32,472 bases of DNA from Chlamydiota bacterium (GTDB lineage Bacteria; Auribacterota; Tritonobacteria; UBA1439), in assembly GCA_012729785.1 (NCBI GenBank), contig JAAYCL010000036.1, positions 123,174-155,645 on the forward strand, given 5' to 3'. Under the pieces are notes generated by a model that was not told the DNA's origin, did no database searches, and saw only the letters and a program-made list of their open reading frames with translations. The translations under genes were made by a program, and so were the position numbers. Positions 7,318-16,400 of the stretch are shown here, in pieces. The stretch's first letter is position 1. Every line of letters begins with the position of its first letter.

Positions 7318-8286
7318 TCAGGGAATATTTGTACGTAACTCATTCCCGCGCAACGTGATATCTTGGTCCGACCCCGATAACTCGAGCAGGGCGGCGTGGA
7401 GGATCCCCTCGTCGCTGACGGTGAGGGACGGGACGGAGAAGAATTCCATCACCGCCCCCAGGACAAGGAGGCCGGCAGGGAGGATGTCGGCGCGCTTCGC
7501 CTCGATGCCGCGGATCTCCCTGCGCGGGGCGAGGGGCAGGGAGGCGAGGAGGGCGGCGAGGCGGCCGACCTCGCGGCTCGTGAGCGCGAAACCGTGGATC
7601 CTCTCGGGCGCGTAGGTGTCGAGGCCGAGCGAGAGCGTCGCGGCGGAGGTGATCGTGCCCCCAGCCCCGACGAGGCGCGTTGCCGGGCGCGGGATGGAGG
7701 TCGGCATTCCAGCCGCCAGCGTCTCCGACGCGTGCCGCCGGAGCGCCTCCATCCCGGCGCCGGCGGGCGGGTCGGAAGAGAGGAACCGCTCCGTCATCCT
7801 GACGCAGCCGAGGGGCAGACTCGCCGAGACGGGAAAGCCCCCGGCGGGATCGGCCGCGAGCTCGACGCTCCCCCCGCCGATGTCGACCGCGACGACGCCG
7901 TCAAGCGGAGGCGAAAGGACGCGGGTCATCCCGCGCCAGGCGAGCAGCGCCTCCTCCCCGCCGGTCAGAACCCTGACATCGATCCCGGCCGTCTCGCGCA
8001 CGCGGCGGATGAAGACGAGGGCATTGGCGGCCTCGCGCAGCGCCGCGGTGCCGAATGCAAGGACGGATGCCGCCCCCGCCTCTCGGGCGGCCGCCGCCAG
8101 CCGCCCGACCGCCTCGAGCGTCCGTTCCGCCGCCCGCTCCGCGATGGCGCCGCCCTTCGCGATCCCCTCTCCGAGGCGCGTGATCTCGAGGCCGCGCCTG
8201 CACACAAAGAGCCCCCCGCCGGGCGCGCGCTCGGCGACGAGGAGGCGGACGGAGTTGGAACCGATGTCGATGGCGGCCGTGCGCAT
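7318..8286 (-). CDS. Ppx/GppA family phosphatase (exopolyphosphatase or pppGpp hydrolase)
   Basis: The 322-residue protein is a single-module ASKHA-fold phosphatase. Motifs are AAIDIGSNSVRLLV at the N-terminus, the catalytic-region FGTAALREAAN, ATP/phosphate loop VVAVDIGGGSVEL, VGAGGTITSAA, and the C-terminal KRADILPAGLLVLGAVMEFF with SLTVSDEGI. Such enzymes split phosphate from polyphosphate and/or pppGpp in the cytoplasm. It lacks the extra C-terminal HD-like domain of long Ppx proteins. The ATG is 35 bp after the upstream gene's stop and has no Shine-Dalgarno, so it is probably translated by coupling. The last residues (after LELSG) are not family-like. Confidence 0.9.
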   Translation of the reverse strand: MRTAAIDIGSNSVRLLVAERAPGGGLFVCRRGLEITRLGEGIAKGGAIAERAAERTLEAVGRLAAAAREAGAASVLAFGTAALREAANALVFIRRVRETAGIDVRVLTGGEEALLAWRGMTRVLSPPLDGVVAVDIGGGSVELAADPAGGFPVSASLPLGCVRMTERFLSSDPPAGAGMEALRRHASETLAAGMPTSIPRPATRLVGAGGTITSAATLSLGLDTYAPERIHGFALTSREVGRLAALLASLPLAPRREIRGIEAKRADILPAGLLVLGAVMEFFSVPSLTVSDEGILHAALLELSGSDQDITLRGNELRTNIP

Positions 8287-8321
8287 GCGGAGGGAGGCGG
8301 GTATTTGCGGGGCGCCCCCGG

Positions 8322-9683
8322 TTACTCGATGGTGACGCGCAACTCGTTGATCCCGCCGACGAAGTTGCCTTCCGTGTCGAGGAACGCGCCCTGGATCCTC
8401 CACTGGCCGCGGGCGGCTCCGGCGAGCGGCGTCTGCAGCACCGGGTAGCCGTCGAGCGGAAAATCGAGCACCCACGGGCCGTCCTCGATGAACCGCACCG
8501 GTACGGTCGGGACGAGCCGCGTCTCGACCCCGGGGATCCTCTGCAGGTAGATCATCCGCCCGAACGGATCGATGAGCCGCACGTACGCGTAGAACGGCGT
8601 CAGGCAGCCGTGTAGGGTGGCGGTCACCGAGATGGTGCCGTCGGCGGGGAGGACGGCGCCGTTGGCATGCAGCTTCACCGGCCAGTCCGAGTAGGGGGTG
8701 CCCGGCGTGGGGGTGGGCCCGACTGGGGGTGTCGGTGTCGGCGTCGGAGGGGCGATGAGGATGTCGTACGACTTCACGACGGGGCAGTGATCCTGGGCGC
8801 CGTTGTCGGTGTCGCCCAACTGGATCGGGGCGACCGCGGAGAGGGGGGTGAAGACGCGGCTGTCGAAGACGATGCCGCCGAGGTACGGCCCGCCGTCGCC
8901 GCCGAGGTCCAGCGGCATGATCTGCGCGCCGAGCAGGGTGTTGGGGACGAGCCAGTCGTAGTTGAAGGTGCGGTTCAGATTGGTGTCGTCGTCGCCGTTC
9001 TGGTCCTGGGGGGTCCCGTCCGAGATGGTGACCCAGCACGAGTCGGTCCAGTTGGCCTCGTCGAGGAGGGTGGGGATCGGCTCGGAGGTGCGATTGGTGG
9101 TGTTGAAGTCGCCGCCGAGCATCAGGTAGTGGCTGTTGGAGAAGTTGGCCTCGATGTAGTCGATGATATCCTTGATCTGGCCGATCTTGACGTCCTGATC
9201 GGACGCGTCGAGGTGCGCGCTGACGATCTGCAGGTCGATCGGGCCCGGGATGTCGATGATCGCCCAGTCGTGATTGTAGTTCGGCTTCTGGAGATCCGGC
9301 CAGCTCCCCGACGCGGTGATCGGCCATCTGCTCACGATGCCGTTCTTGAAATAGCCGCTGTCGGCCCTATGGTACGAGAAGCCGTCCCCGAATGCGGCCT
9401 CGATCCACCCCTCGATGTCGTCCCGCACGGGGTAGCCGACGTACCACTCCTGGAGGAGCGCGACGTCGGGGGCGAGGCCCTGGATGATCCGCACCGTCTC
9501 CACGCCGGCCTTTCGGCTGAGTTTGGTCACGTTCCAGGACATGATCCGGAGCTCGGCGGCAGGCGCGGGGGACGCGGCGGCAACACAGAGGAGGAGCAGG
9601 CCGAGGAGGAGGGCGACACGGCGCGCCGGCACGGCGGGCGCCCGGCGCACGGACGGCGAGACGGCGTTTCGTCCCATCGTCAT
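8322..9683 (-). CDS. Secreted endonuclease/exonuclease/phosphatase-fold protein with C-terminal beta module
   Basis: The 453-residue protein starts with a signal peptide (RRVALLLGLLLLCVAAASPAPAA). The EEP domain follows: IMSWNV, LLQEW, the HLDAS segment, GGDFNTTN and a final DHCPVV. These are the metal- and phosphate-binding motifs of DNase I/sphingomyelinase-type phosphodiesterases. A Pro/Thr linker (PTPTPTPPVGPTPTPGTP) joins a C-terminal domain of about 125 residues that looks beta-rich. The substrate could be extracellular DNA, phospholipid or a sugar phosphate. GGGGAGGA supports the ATG at 9683; a second ATG lies two codons later. A neighbouring gene (9733-10605) has a similar linker-plus-module layout and belongs to the same unit. 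Confidence 0.87.
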   Translation of the reverse strand: MTMGRNAVSPSVRRAPAVPARRVALLLGLLLLCVAAASPAPAAELRIMSWNVTKLSRKAGVETVRIIQGLAPDVALLQEWYVGYPVRDDIEGWIEAAFGDGFSYHRADSGYFKNGIVSRWPITASGSWPDLQKPNYNHDWAIIDIPGPIDLQIVSAHLDASDQDVKIGQIKDIIDYIEANFSNSHYLMLGGDFNTTNRTSEPIPTLLDEANWTDSCWVTISDGTPQDQNGDDDTNLNRTFNYDWLVPNTLLGAQIMPLDLGGDGGPYLGGIVFDSRVFTPLSAVAPIQLGDTDNGAQDHCPVVKSYDILIAPPTPTPTPPVGPTPTPGTPYSDWPVKLHANGAVLPADGTISVTATLHGCLTPFYAYVRLIDPFGRMIYLQRIPGVETRLVPTVPVRFIEDGPWVLDFPLDGYPVLQTPLAGAARGQWRIQGAFLDTEGNFVGGINELRVTIE

Positions 9684-9732
9684 CCGATCCTCCCCCCGCA
9701 TCGGCCGGCGCGGGCGGGCGCCGCCGAGGCGG

Positions 9733-10605
9733 CTACTCCGCGATGACGCCGTAGTTCATCTGTAGCGTGGCGAGGTTGCTGATCCAGTTTCTCGAGTCCC
9801 AGACGTTCGCGCCGGGCGGCACCATCACCGCGTAGATCTTATAGTGCCCGGGCAGGTTCAGGCTGGTCATCTTGAAGATGAAGATGGGGCCCTTGAGATT
9901 CTGGATCTGCGAATTCCTCACGATCGGCACCGGGTGCGAGGTGTAGTTCATGCGGGTGTAGGAGAACGTGGTGATGAAGACGAGATTCCCCGCGGGCGTC
10001 CGGACGGCCAAATAGGCGTCGACGACGTCGGGCATTATCTGGACCGTCGCCGTGGAGGCGCCGCCGTCGAGGATGACGGTCTTGGTGGCCGGCGTGATGT
10101 AGTAGGTGAGTGCCTTGTATTCGCCGAGCATGACCGGGAACGGCGTGACGGTCGGGCGGGGCGTGGGCGTCGGCGACCCGGCGAGCGGCGGATCGGCCGT
10201 CGGGGTGACCACGGGGGTCGCGGGGGGCGCCTGCGCGAGCGTCAGGTGGATCGTCGTCTCGCGGCTCGCGGGATCGATCTCATCGGTGGCGATCCCGAGC
10301 TCCCCAACGGAAAGACGATCGATCAAGGAGGGAGAGGCGTAGTCGTAGGCGGGGGGGGCAACGTATTCGTAACGGTCCTCGCCGGTCTTGCGGAACAGGT
10401 CGTAGTCGTACTCGTCCATCACGCTGGTGAACGCCCGCGGATCCACCAGCTCCACGAGCGTTGGCGGCGTCGGCGTGGGAAGGACGTTCGTCGCCAGGGC
10501 GGTCGGCTCGCTCCGGTTGCTTTCGAAAAAGACGAAGATGAGGGCCGAGAGCACCACGAGGCAGAGAAATAGGGTGATGACGCTTTTTCCGACTCGCCTT
10601 TCCAT
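9733..10605 (-). CDS. Membrane-anchored or secreted protein with Pro/Thr linkers, unknown function
   Basis: The 290-residue protein has a basic start followed by one hydrophobic segment (about residues 7-26), so it is anchored or exported. Two Pro/Thr-rich stretches (PTPTPPT near 40 and SPTPTPRPTVTPFP near 155) separate a middle region without recognised motifs from a C-terminal module of about 130 residues. That module contains YLAVRTPAGNLVF and GHYKIYAVMVPPGANVWD. It resembles in layout the C-terminal domain of the downstream phosphodiesterase-fold protein. The ATG at 10605 is chosen because GGGAGGGG lies just upstream; a longer frame from 10638 would start inside that leader. First gene of a three-gene unit. 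Confidence 0.75.
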   Translation of the reverse strand: MERRVGKSVITLFLCLVVLSALIFVFFESNRSEPTALATNVLPTPTPPTLVELVDPRAFTSVMDEYDYDLFRKTGEDRYEYVAPPAYDYASPSLIDRLSVGELGIATDEIDPASRETTIHLTLAQAPPATPVVTPTADPPLAGSPTPTPRPTVTPFPVMLGEYKALTYYITPATKTVILDGGASTATVQIMPDVVDAYLAVRTPAGNLVFITTFSYTRMNYTSHPVPIVRNSQIQNLKGPIFIFKMTSLNLPGHYKIYAVMVPPGANVWDSRNWISNLATLQMNYGVIAE

Positions 10606-10664
10606 GGATATCCCCTCCCGGATGAATGATCGGCCCACTGTGCGACGTACCCCCGTGCGCTATA

Positions 10665-10692
10665 AGTATACCAGCGGGGGAGGGCATTACAA
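10665..10692 (-). promoter_or_regulatory. Candidate promoter for the 7318-10605 unit
   Basis: On the minus strand TTGTAA (10687-10692) precedes TATACT (10665-10670) by 16 bp. The leader would be about 50 nt and contains the GGGAGGGG ribosome binding site. It is divergent from the promoter at 10732-10759. Confidence 0.55.
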
Positions 10693-10731
10693 ATCTTTTT
10701 TCGGTCCGTTCACCTCCGCGCGTCATTCACC

Positions 10732-10759
10732 TTCGCACAGGTGGAAATCCTGCTATACT
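10732..10759 (+). promoter_or_regulatory. Candidate promoter for the FmdB/HIT genes
   Basis: TTCGCA (10732-10737), a 16-bp spacer and TATACT (10754-10759). The -10 box ends 21 nt before the ATG at 10781, leaving room for AGGGGGAT as ribosome binding site. Confidence 0.5.
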
Positions 10760-10780
10760 CGTGCAGGGGGATATCGACCG

Positions 10781-11014
10781 ATGCCGCTCTACGAGTACCG
10801 TTGCGGTTCCTGCGGGGAGGTCTTCGAACGTCTCGAGCGGAGCGGTCCGCCCGCGGCGCGACGCGCCTGTCCCGCCTGCGGGGCGCATCGAGCGCGGCGG
10901 CTCATCTCCTGTTTCGGCATTTCAGGCGCCGCGGGACGGGGCGGCTCGGCGGGGGGCGGATGTGCGGGGTGCCGGCCCGCGCCGGGGCGCTGCCGGAGCT
11001 GCCGCGCCTCGTGA
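10781..11014 (+). CDS. FmdB-family zinc ribbon protein
   Basis: The 77-residue protein opens with the diagnostic MPLYEYRCGSCGEVFE. Its C8/C11 and C30/C33 pairs form the predicted zinc ribbon. The second half is Gly/Cys-rich and of low complexity (GGSAGGGCAGCRPAPGRCRSC), as is common in this family. The family is widespread and named as a putative regulatory protein from the fmd operon; no biochemical role is firmly known. A good Shine-Dalgarno (AGGGGG) precedes the ATG. It is followed 26 bp later by the HIT gene on the same strand. Confidence 0.88.
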   Translation: MPLYEYRCGSCGEVFERLERSGPPAARRACPACGAHRARRLISCFGISGAAGRGGSAGGGCAGCRPAPGRCRSCRAS

Positions 11015-11040
11015 GGCGCCGCGATTCGGAGGTGAACGCG

Positions 11041-11517
11041 ATGGAACGGATCTGGGCGCCGTGGCGGAGCGCGTACGTCGGCCGGGGGGCGCCCGAGGGG
11101 TGCATCTTCTGCGACAAGCCCGCCGCAGGCGACGACCGCCTGAACCATATCGTCGTCCGCGGCGAAAGCTGCTTCTCGATGCTCAACCGCTACCCGTACA
11201 ACAACGGACATCTGATGGTCGCGCCGTTCAGGCACGCCGCCGGCCTCGAGGAGCTGACCTCCGCGGAACTCCATCAGCTCATCCTGCTTGTCAAAGACTC
11301 CGTCGCCCTCCTGAAAACGGCGCTCTCCCCGGCGGGATTCAACGTCGGGATCAACCTCGGGATGGCGGCGGGCGCCGGGGTCGCCGGCCACCTCCATGTC
11401 CACCTGGTGCCGCGATGGGAGGGGGACACCAACTTCATGCCGGTCACGGCGGGGACCAAGGTCATTCCGCAGTCGCTCGACGAGATGTACGCCCTCCTCC
11501 GCGGAGGGAAAAAATAA
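11041..11517 (+). CDS. HIT family nucleotide hydrolase/phosphorylase
   Basis: The 158-residue protein has the histidine triad HLHVH (H117, H119, H121) in GHLHVHLVPRW and an N-terminal WAPWRSAYV...CIFC segment with a CxxC pair (C21, C24). This form resembles the AP4A phosphorylase/ATP adenylyltransferase-like branch of the HIT family. That branch acts on dinucleoside polyphosphates or nucleoside phosphoramidates in the cytoplasm. GGAGGTG upstream supports the ATG at 11041. It forms a two-gene unit with the zinc-ribbon gene. The precise substrate is not visible. Confidence 0.92.
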   Translation: MERIWAPWRSAYVGRGAPEGCIFCDKPAAGDDRLNHIVVRGESCFSMLNRYPYNNGHLMVAPFRHAAGLEELTSAELHQLILLVKDSVALLKTALSPAGFNVGINLGMAAGAGVAGHLHVHLVPRWEGDTNFMPVTAGTKVIPQSLDEMYALLRGGKK

Positions 11518-11603
11518 ATGCTTTTTCGCCGCCGGTCCATCGGCTATGATGACACGAGTGCGGCGCGGGATTCGAAATCGAGGATCAAACGGGAGGATCG
11601 GGT

Positions 11604-11753
11604 ATGTCGAGGCGGGAACTGCATGGCTGTTGCGAGGATTGCGTAAAGAAGGACCGGTGCGAGTTGCGTCCGGAAACCGGCAGGCTGATCAGGTGTCTCG
11701 ACAAGCAGACGGCCGAGAAGCCGTGCGCGGTTGAGGCGCCGGCGAACGCCTGA
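11604..11753 (+). CDS. Cys-rich 49-residue small protein
   Basis: A 49-residue reading frame starts at an ATG preceded by GGGAGGATCGGGT, a strong ribosome binding site. It contains six cysteines (9, 10, 13, 19, 31, 41), with the cluster GCCEDCVKKDRCELR and a later CLDKQ and PCAV. The pattern suggests a small zinc- or iron-sulfur-binding protein. A TATGAT hexamer at 11545-11550 could serve as its -10 box. I do not recognise the family. The evidence is the ribosome binding site, the cysteine spacing and its place in an otherwise empty gap between the HIT and HNH genes. Confidence 0.6.
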   Translation: MSRRELHGCCEDCVKKDRCELRPETGRLIRCLDKQTAEKPCAVEAPANA

Positions 11754-11852
11754 CCCCTCGTCACGCAGCGTCCTGCCGCGCATCGCGCTTCGCGGCGCGT
11801 CTGTCGCCCCCCCGGCGCCCCGGCCGTTCCTCCCACGGCCCGCCCCGTCCGC

Positions 11853-11881
11853 TTGACCGTCCCGCTCCGCCGCGGTATACT
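11853..11881 (+). promoter_or_regulatory. Promoter of the HNH gene, predicted near-leaderless
   Basis: TTGACC (11853-11858), exactly 17 bp, then TATACT (11876-11881): the best sigma70-type match in the window. Only 11 nt separate the -10 box from the ATG at 11893. Transcription would therefore begin a few bases before the start codon, and there is no Shine-Dalgarno. Confidence 0.7.
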
Positions 11882-11892
11882 GTGTCCCCGCT

Positions 11893-12522
11893 ATGAAACG
11901 CGATGAACCCAAGCTTTCGAGGAGCGTGCTGGTCCTCAACCGGCTCTGGCAGCCGGTGCACGTCTGCGGGATGCGGCGGGCGTTCTCGCTCGTGTACCGC
12001 GGCGCCGCGCAGGTGATCTACCGGGAGAACGGGTCGTTCGCCGTGTGCGACTTCCCCCGCTGGGCCGCGATGCGCTGGAACGACGACCGCTGCGCCGAGT
12101 ACGTCGCGACGGTGACGATGAAAATCCGTCTCCCGGAGATCATCATCCTCCGCGCCTACGAGCGCCTTCCCGCGCGGGAGGTGAAGCTGACCCGCAGGAA
12201 CATCTACCTGCGCGACTGCAACATCTGCCAGTACTGCGGCCGTCCGTTCAGGGAGCAGGATCTCAACCTCGATCATGTCGTCCCCCGCAGGCTGGGGGGG
12301 GCGACCACCTGGACCAACCTCGTCTGCAGTTGCGTGGAGTGCAACCTCAAGAAGGGCGAGAAGACGCTCGAGTCCTCCGGCATGGGGCTGCTCCGGCAGC
12401 CGAAGAAGCCGCGCTGGTCCCCGTTCAATCAGATCGCCTTCAGACGCGGCGTCTGCGCGAGCTGGGAGCAGTTCCTCGACCCCGCGGCGTGGAACGTCCA
12501 GATCCTCGGCGGCGCCGGGTGA
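11893..12522 (+). CDS. HNH endonuclease
   Basis: The 209-residue protein carries an HNH nuclease domain. It has a zinc-knuckle CQYC (C112, C115), the catalytic LDHVVPRRLGG (D127, H128), W-x-NLV and the closing CVECN-x-KK (C147, C150, N151). The N-terminal SVLVLNRLWQPV is typical of the widespread stand-alone HNH family found in many free-living bacteria. These proteins are of uncertain role and are not restricted to mobile elements. The start at 11893 matches the usual N-terminus of this family even though it has no Shine-Dalgarno. The next gene, larE, begins 72 bp downstream. Confidence 0.93.
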   Translation: MKRDEPKLSRSVLVLNRLWQPVHVCGMRRAFSLVYRGAAQVIYRENGSFAVCDFPRWAAMRWNDDRCAEYVATVTMKIRLPEIIILRAYERLPAREVKLTRRNIYLRDCNICQYCGRPFREQDLNLDHVVPRRLGGATTWTNLVCSCVECNLKKGEKTLESSGMGLLRQPKKPRWSPFNQIAFRRGVCASWEQFLDPAAWNVQILGGAG

Positions 12523-12594
12523 GCAAACGCGCACGGACCCGCAGCCCCTCCCCGCGGTACCGCGCCCCGGTTTCCCCGCACGGCACGTGAGACT

Positions 12595-13440
12595 ATGAAC
12601 GCACTGACGGTAAAGCACGAGCGTCTGAAGCGGCGCCTCGCCTCCCTCGGGAGCCTGCTCGTCGCCTACTCGGGCGGGGTGGACAGCACGCTGCTGCTCG
12701 CGGTCGCCGCGTCCGTGCTCGGGCGGCGTCTGCTCGCCGTGACGGCGGATTCCCCGACCTTCCCCGCCGCCGAGCGGCGGGAGGCCCGCCGCATCGCGCG
12801 CCGGCTCGGCGTCCGGCACCGCGTTGTCAGGACCCGGGAACTCGAGGATCCGCGCTTCAGGGAGAACCCCGCCGACCGCTGCTACTGGTGCAAACGCGGG
12901 CTCCTCGGCGCGTTGCGGGCCGTCGCCGCGAGGGAGGGGATCGCGGCGGTCGCGCTCGGGTCCCAGCGGGACGACTCCCGGGACTACCGCCCCGGCGAAC
13001 GGGCGGCGCGGGAGATGCGCGCCCTGAGCCCGCTCAGGGACGCGGGATTCACCCGGCGGGATGTCCGCCTGCTCTCGCGCCGGCTCGGGCTTCCCGGCTG
13101 GGACCGCGAGCCGGCGGCCTGCCTCGCGTCGCGCATCCCCTACGGCCGGCCGATCGAGCGGGCGGCGCTGCGCCGCGTGGAACGGGCCGAGGAACTGCTG
13201 CGGGCCGAAGGCTTCCGGCGGGTCCGCGTGCGCGCCGACGGCACGGCGGCGCGGATCGAGGTCGACCCGGCGCAGGTCGGCGCGTTTGTCTCCCGCCGCG
13301 CGCGCCTCTCGGCGGCGCGTGCGCTCAGGCGCCTCGGATTCACCGCGGTCTCCGTCGACCTCGAGGGGTACCGGACGGGGAGCCTCAACGAGGCGCTCGG
13401 GGCGAAGGGGCCCAGGCGGACGCGGAGGGGGAGGCGATGA
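12595..13440 (+). CDS. larE: LarE-type ATP-dependent sulfur transferase, three-cysteine form
   Basis: The 281-residue protein has the PP-loop SGGVDS (residues 26-31), which adenylates the cofactor precursor, and ACLASRIPYG with C176, the position of the sacrificial cysteine in Lactobacillus plantarum LarE. It also has C96 and C99 (DRCYWCK). LarE proteins with these three cysteines are known to hold a [4Fe-4S] cluster and to transfer sulfur catalytically rather than by destroying their own cysteine. LarE acts in nickel-pincer-nucleotide cofactor synthesis. No larA, larB or larC is in the window. The C-terminus is Arg-rich. Its TGA overlaps the ATG of the next gene (ATGA at 13437-13440), so the two are translationally coupled. 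No clear Shine-Dalgarno precedes the ATG. Confidence 0.9.
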   Translation: MNALTVKHERLKRRLASLGSLLVAYSGGVDSTLLLAVAASVLGRRLLAVTADSPTFPAAERREARRIARRLGVRHRVVRTRELEDPRFRENPADRCYWCKRGLLGALRAVAAREGIAAVALGSQRDDSRDYRPGERAAREMRALSPLRDAGFTRRDVRLLSRRLGLPGWDREPAACLASRIPYGRPIERAALRRVERAEELLRAEGFRRVRVRADGTAARIEVDPAQVGAFVSRRARLSAARALRRLGFTAVSVDLEGYRTGSLNEALGAKGPRRTRRGRR

Positions 13441-16400
13441 GCGCCCGTCCCGTCGCACCCCCCGAGGGCCCGCGGTACGTCGGCATCGACGTCGGCTCGG
13501 TGAGCGTCAAGACGGCGGTCGTGGATTCCGGCGGGGCGCTCCTCGGCGCCTGGTACCGGCGGCACCGGGGCCACCCGCTCTCCGTGATGGAGGGGATGCT
13601 GCGGGAGCTCCTCGCCGCGCATCCGCTCCATCTGATCCGCGCGGTCGCCGCCACCGGCTCCGGCGGCAGGCTCGCCTGCGAGATCCTCGGGGCCGAGTTC
13701 GTGAACGAGATCATCGCGCAGGCCCGCGCCGCCGCGCGTCTCTGCCCAGGGGCGCGCACGATCATCGAGATGGGAGGGGAGGACTCCAAGCTCATCCTCG
13801 TCCGGGACGATCCGTCCTCCGATCGGGGCATCATCGAGGATTTCTCGATGAACACGGTCTGTGCGGCGGGGACCGGGTCGTTCCTGGACCAGCAGGCGAG
13901 CCGGCTCGGCCTGTCGATCGAGCGGGAGTTCGGCGAGCGCGCCCTGCGGTCGCAGCGCCCCCCGCGCATCGCCGGGAGGTGCTCGGTCTTCGCCAAGTCC
14001 GACATGATCCACCTCCAGCAGATCGGCACCCCCGACTACGATATCGTCGCCGGGCTCTGCTGGGCCGTCGCCCGGAGTTTCACGAGCAACGTCGGGAAGG
14101 GGCGCGCCTTCACGCCGCCGATCGTCTTCCAGGGGGGGGTGGCCGCGAACGCGGGGGTCGTGCGGGCGTTCGAGGACGTGCTCGGCCTGAAGCCGGGCGC
14201 CTTGATCGTGCCGCCGCATCACGCCGCCATGGGGGCGATCGGCGCCGCCCTCTACGCCGCGGGGGAGGGGCTCGACACCGCCGGCCGTTTCCGCGGGCCG
14301 GACGCGGTCCAAGGCCATTTCGCCCGGCGGAAGACGGAGGAGGGCGGCTGCGAGCCGCTCCTCCTCGATCCGCAGGGCGGGGCGCGGCCGGGGGCCGTGC
14401 GGGGGCTGCCGGCCGAGGCAACGGAGCCGGTGGAGGCGTACGTCGGGGTCGACATCGGCTCGCTCAGCACGAACGTGGTGGTCGTCGACCGCGACGGCGC
14501 CGTGCTCTCACGCCGCTACCTGCCCACCGCGGGGAGACCGCTCGAGGCGGTGCGGCGGGGCCTGAAGGAGGTCGGCGACGAGATCGGGCGCCTCGTCCGC
14601 GTCCGCGGCGTCGGGACCACCGGGTCGGGGCGCTACCTGATCGGCGACTACATCGGGGCCGACGTGGTCCGGAACGAGATCACCGCGCAGGCGACCGCTG
14701 CGGTCCACCTCGATCCCGACGTGGACACGATCTTCGAGATCGGGGGCCAGGACTCCAAGTACATCAGCCTGAAGCGCGGCGCGGTCGTGGACTTCGAGAT
14801 GAACAAGGTCTGCGCCGCGGGGACCGGTTCGTTCCTCGAGGAGCAGGCGGAGAAACTCGGCATCCGCATCGAGGAGGAGTTCGGGGCGCTGGCCCTCGAG
14901 GCGGAGAGCCCGGGACGCTTCGGCGACCGGTGCACCGTCTTCATGGAGTCGGACCTCGTGGCGCACCAGCAGCGGGGGATGGGCAAGAAGAACCTCGTGG
15001 CGGGGCTCGCCTGCTCGATCGTGCACAACTACCTCAACAAGGTCGTCGGCGACCGGCATATCGGCGACGTCATCTTCCTCCAGGGGGGGGTGGCGTGGAA
15101 CCGCGGGGTGGTCGCGGCGTTCGAGAAGGTCACCGGGAAGAAGATCATCGTCCCCCCACACCACGACGTCACCGGGGCGATCGGTGCCGCCCTGCTGGCG
15201 ATGCGGGAGACCGGCGGGCGCGGGGGGGGGCGCTTCCACGGCTTCGATCTCAGCCGAAGGGCGTTCGACTCGACCTCGTTCACCTGCAGCGGCTGCGACA
15301 ACCTCTGCGAGATACGGCGGGTCACCTTCGCGGGCGAGCGTCCGCTGCACTACGGGGCCCGCTGCGAGCGGTACGAGGTGCGCGACGACCGGCGGGAACG
15401 CGAACTGCCCGACCATTTCGCCGCCCGGGAGCGGCTGCTCCTGGCGGCGGGGGAGGGGGAGACCCGCAAGGAGCTCGACGGCGTCCGGCGGTACGCGCCC
15501 CGGGGGACGCCGCGCGGGAGGATCGGCATCCCGCGCGTCCTGCACCTGTACGACTTCTTCCCCTACTGGCGGGAGTTCTTCAGGGCGCTCGGCTTCGAGG
15601 TGGTGCTGTCGGAGTGCACCACCCCGGAGATCATCCACCGCTCCGTGGAGCGGCTCTCCACAGAGACCTGCTTCCCCGTCAAGATCGTGCACGGGCACGT
15701 GCTGAGCCTCCTCGACGAGAAGCTCGACTACCTGTTCCTCCCGAGCGTCATCAGCATGGCCCGCCCGCGGACGCGCGTCTCCCAGAGTTACTGCTGCCCG
15801 CTCGTGCAGGCGATCCCGTACATGCTCCGCTCCGCGCTCGATCTCGACCGCGCCCCGGTGAAGCTCCTCGAGCCGCCGCTGATGTATCTGCGCGGGAGGA
15901 AGAGCATCGAGCGGTCCCTCGTGCGGATGGGGCGCGGGATGGGCCTTCCCGCCGCCGCGGTCCGCAGGGCGCTCGCGGCGGCCGAGGAGGCGCAGGGCCG
16001 TTTCTCGGAGGCGCTGCGCGCCGTGGCGAAGGAGGCGCTGGAGGCGCTCGGACCGAACGGGCGGGCGATGGTCGTCATGGGAAGGCCGTACAACACCAAC
16101 GACGCCGGCGTCAACCTCAACCTCCCCCGCAAACTGCGCGCGCTCGGCGTCGTGCCGCTGCCGCAGGATTTTCTCGACGCGGAGGCGGTCGACCTCTACG
16201 ACCAGTTCCCGAACATGTACTGGCGCTACGGGCAGCGCCTCCTGGCCGCCGCCCAGCTCGTGCGCAACGACCCGCGCCTCTTCGCGGTCTATCTCTCCAA
16301 CTTCAAGTGCGGGCCCGACTCGTTCATCGAGCATTTCTTCCGCAGCAAGCTGGAGGGGAAGCCGTATCTCCAGCTCGAGATCGACGAGCACAGCGCCGAC

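Noticed and set aside
11492-11515. CCCTCC/GGAGGG hairpin at the HIT gene end as terminator
   Set aside because: The stem is followed by A rather than T on the coding strand, and it lies within the coding sequence.
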